Positions 5,269-5,472 of a DNA stretch of 5,472 nt are shown piece after piece; within the stretch, counting starts at the first letter, position 1; every line of letters starts with the position of its first letter. The position numbers and the translations under genes were made by a program. This DNA is from Chthonomonadaceae bacterium (GTDB taxonomy: Bacteria > Armatimonadota > Chthonomonadetes > Chthonomonadales > Chthonomonadaceae), in assembly GCA_025355115.1 (NCBI GenBank), contig JANXLO010000573.1, positions 1 through 5,472 on the forward strand, in the 5' to 3' direction. The notes beneath the pieces were generated by a model. That model saw only the letters and a list, made by a program, of their open reading frames with translations. It was not told the DNA's origin and searched no databases.

Positions 5269-5273
5269 GGAGG
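5269..5273 (+). promoter_or_regulatory. Ribosome binding site of the RNase Y-like gene
   Basis: GGAGG, within GGAGGTGA (5269-5276), lies 7 bases before the TTG at 5281. It identifies TTG as the start codon; the following frame is open to the window end. Confidence 0.75.
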
Positions 5274-5280
5274 TGAGTAA

Positions 5281-5472
5281 TTGTCTAGCATCGTCGTCAT
5301 CGCATATCTTGTTCTGGCGCTTCTGCTCTGTGCATTGGTGGGATTCGCCGCAGAACACTTCTTCTTGATTCGCCCGCTGGAGGCGCGTGAGAAAGCGCGC
5401 ATTCAGGAGTCCGTGCAGGCACAGATCGCCGAAGCTTATCGTCTTAAAGAGGACGCGCAGAAGGATGTCGAA
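5281..5472 (+). CDS. rny: RNase Y-like protein, N-terminal 64 residues (runs off the window)
   Basis: RNase Y is a membrane-anchored endoribonuclease that starts mRNA decay in bacteria lacking RNase E. Only the anchor and start of the coiled coil are visible. Residues 2-24 form one N-terminal membrane segment (IVVIAYLVLALLLCALVGF). From about 31 a charged helical stretch begins (RPLEAREKARIQESVQAQIA, then EAYRLKEDAQKDVE), as in the long coiled coil that precedes the KH and HD domains. Those domains lie outside the window, so the call rests on this architecture and on the position after recX. Other proteins with a membrane anchor and coiled coil remain possible, such as an ATP synthase b-like or a structural protein. 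The start is TTG behind GGAGGTGA. Confidence 0.65.
   Translation, partial: MSSIVVIAYLVLALLLCALVGFAAEHFFLIRPLEAREKARIQESVQAQIAEAYRLKEDAQKDVE

Noticed and set aside
5043..5368. Short open frames on both strands between recX and the RNase Y-like gene
   Set aside because: They have no family features, and some run into the better-supported RNase Y-like frame; the gap is better described as untranslated and structured.

Overview
The window (5,472 bases) reads as chromosomal DNA from a GC-rich, diderm (outer-membrane-bearing) bacterium. A TonB/ExbB/ExbD energy system and a TonB-dependent outer-membrane receptor require two membranes. The recX gene followed by an RNase Y-like gene is an order familiar from Firmicutes, Deinococcus-Thermus and Armatimonadota rather than from Gammaproteobacteria. 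TTG is the likely start codon of two genes. The combination fits something like Armatimonadota or another deep-branching diderm, but that is inference and no marker here fixes the phylum.

The left part (1-3183, minus strand) is one apparent transcription unit. In transcription order it holds a small exported Cys/His protein (2851-3183), exbB (2074-2697), exbD (1638-2057), tonB (809-1633) and the N-terminal part of a TonB-dependent receptor (809 to past base 1). A good sigma70-type promoter lies at 3274-3302. The last genes are tightly packed: exbD and tonB are 4 bases apart, and the tonB stop and the first possible receptor start overlap as TAATG. ExbB and ExbD form the proton-driven motor, TonB carries the force across the periplasm, and the receptor is its likely client. 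The substrate is not determined; the His/Cys-rich exported protein at the head hints at a metal or heme, as inference only. The receptor's N-terminus is peculiar. Its signal peptide starts about 49 codons after the coupled ATG, and a perfect palindromic repeat lies in the extra stretch.

The middle (3184-3445) is a divergent intergenic region with the minus-strand promoter and two perfect inverted repeats upstream of the plus-strand gene. The plus-strand gene (3446-4483) is a Gfo/Idh/MocA-family NAD(P)-dependent oxidoreductase.

The right part (4484-5472, plus strand) has a strong hairpin directly before a canonical ribosome binding site, then recX (4547-5038). A 242-base gap follows that can fold into a multi-helix structure, and then comes the start of an RNase Y-like gene (5281 to past the end). 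No stretch longer than about 300 bases lacks a gene. I saw no tRNA, rRNA, CRISPR array, transposase or phage gene.
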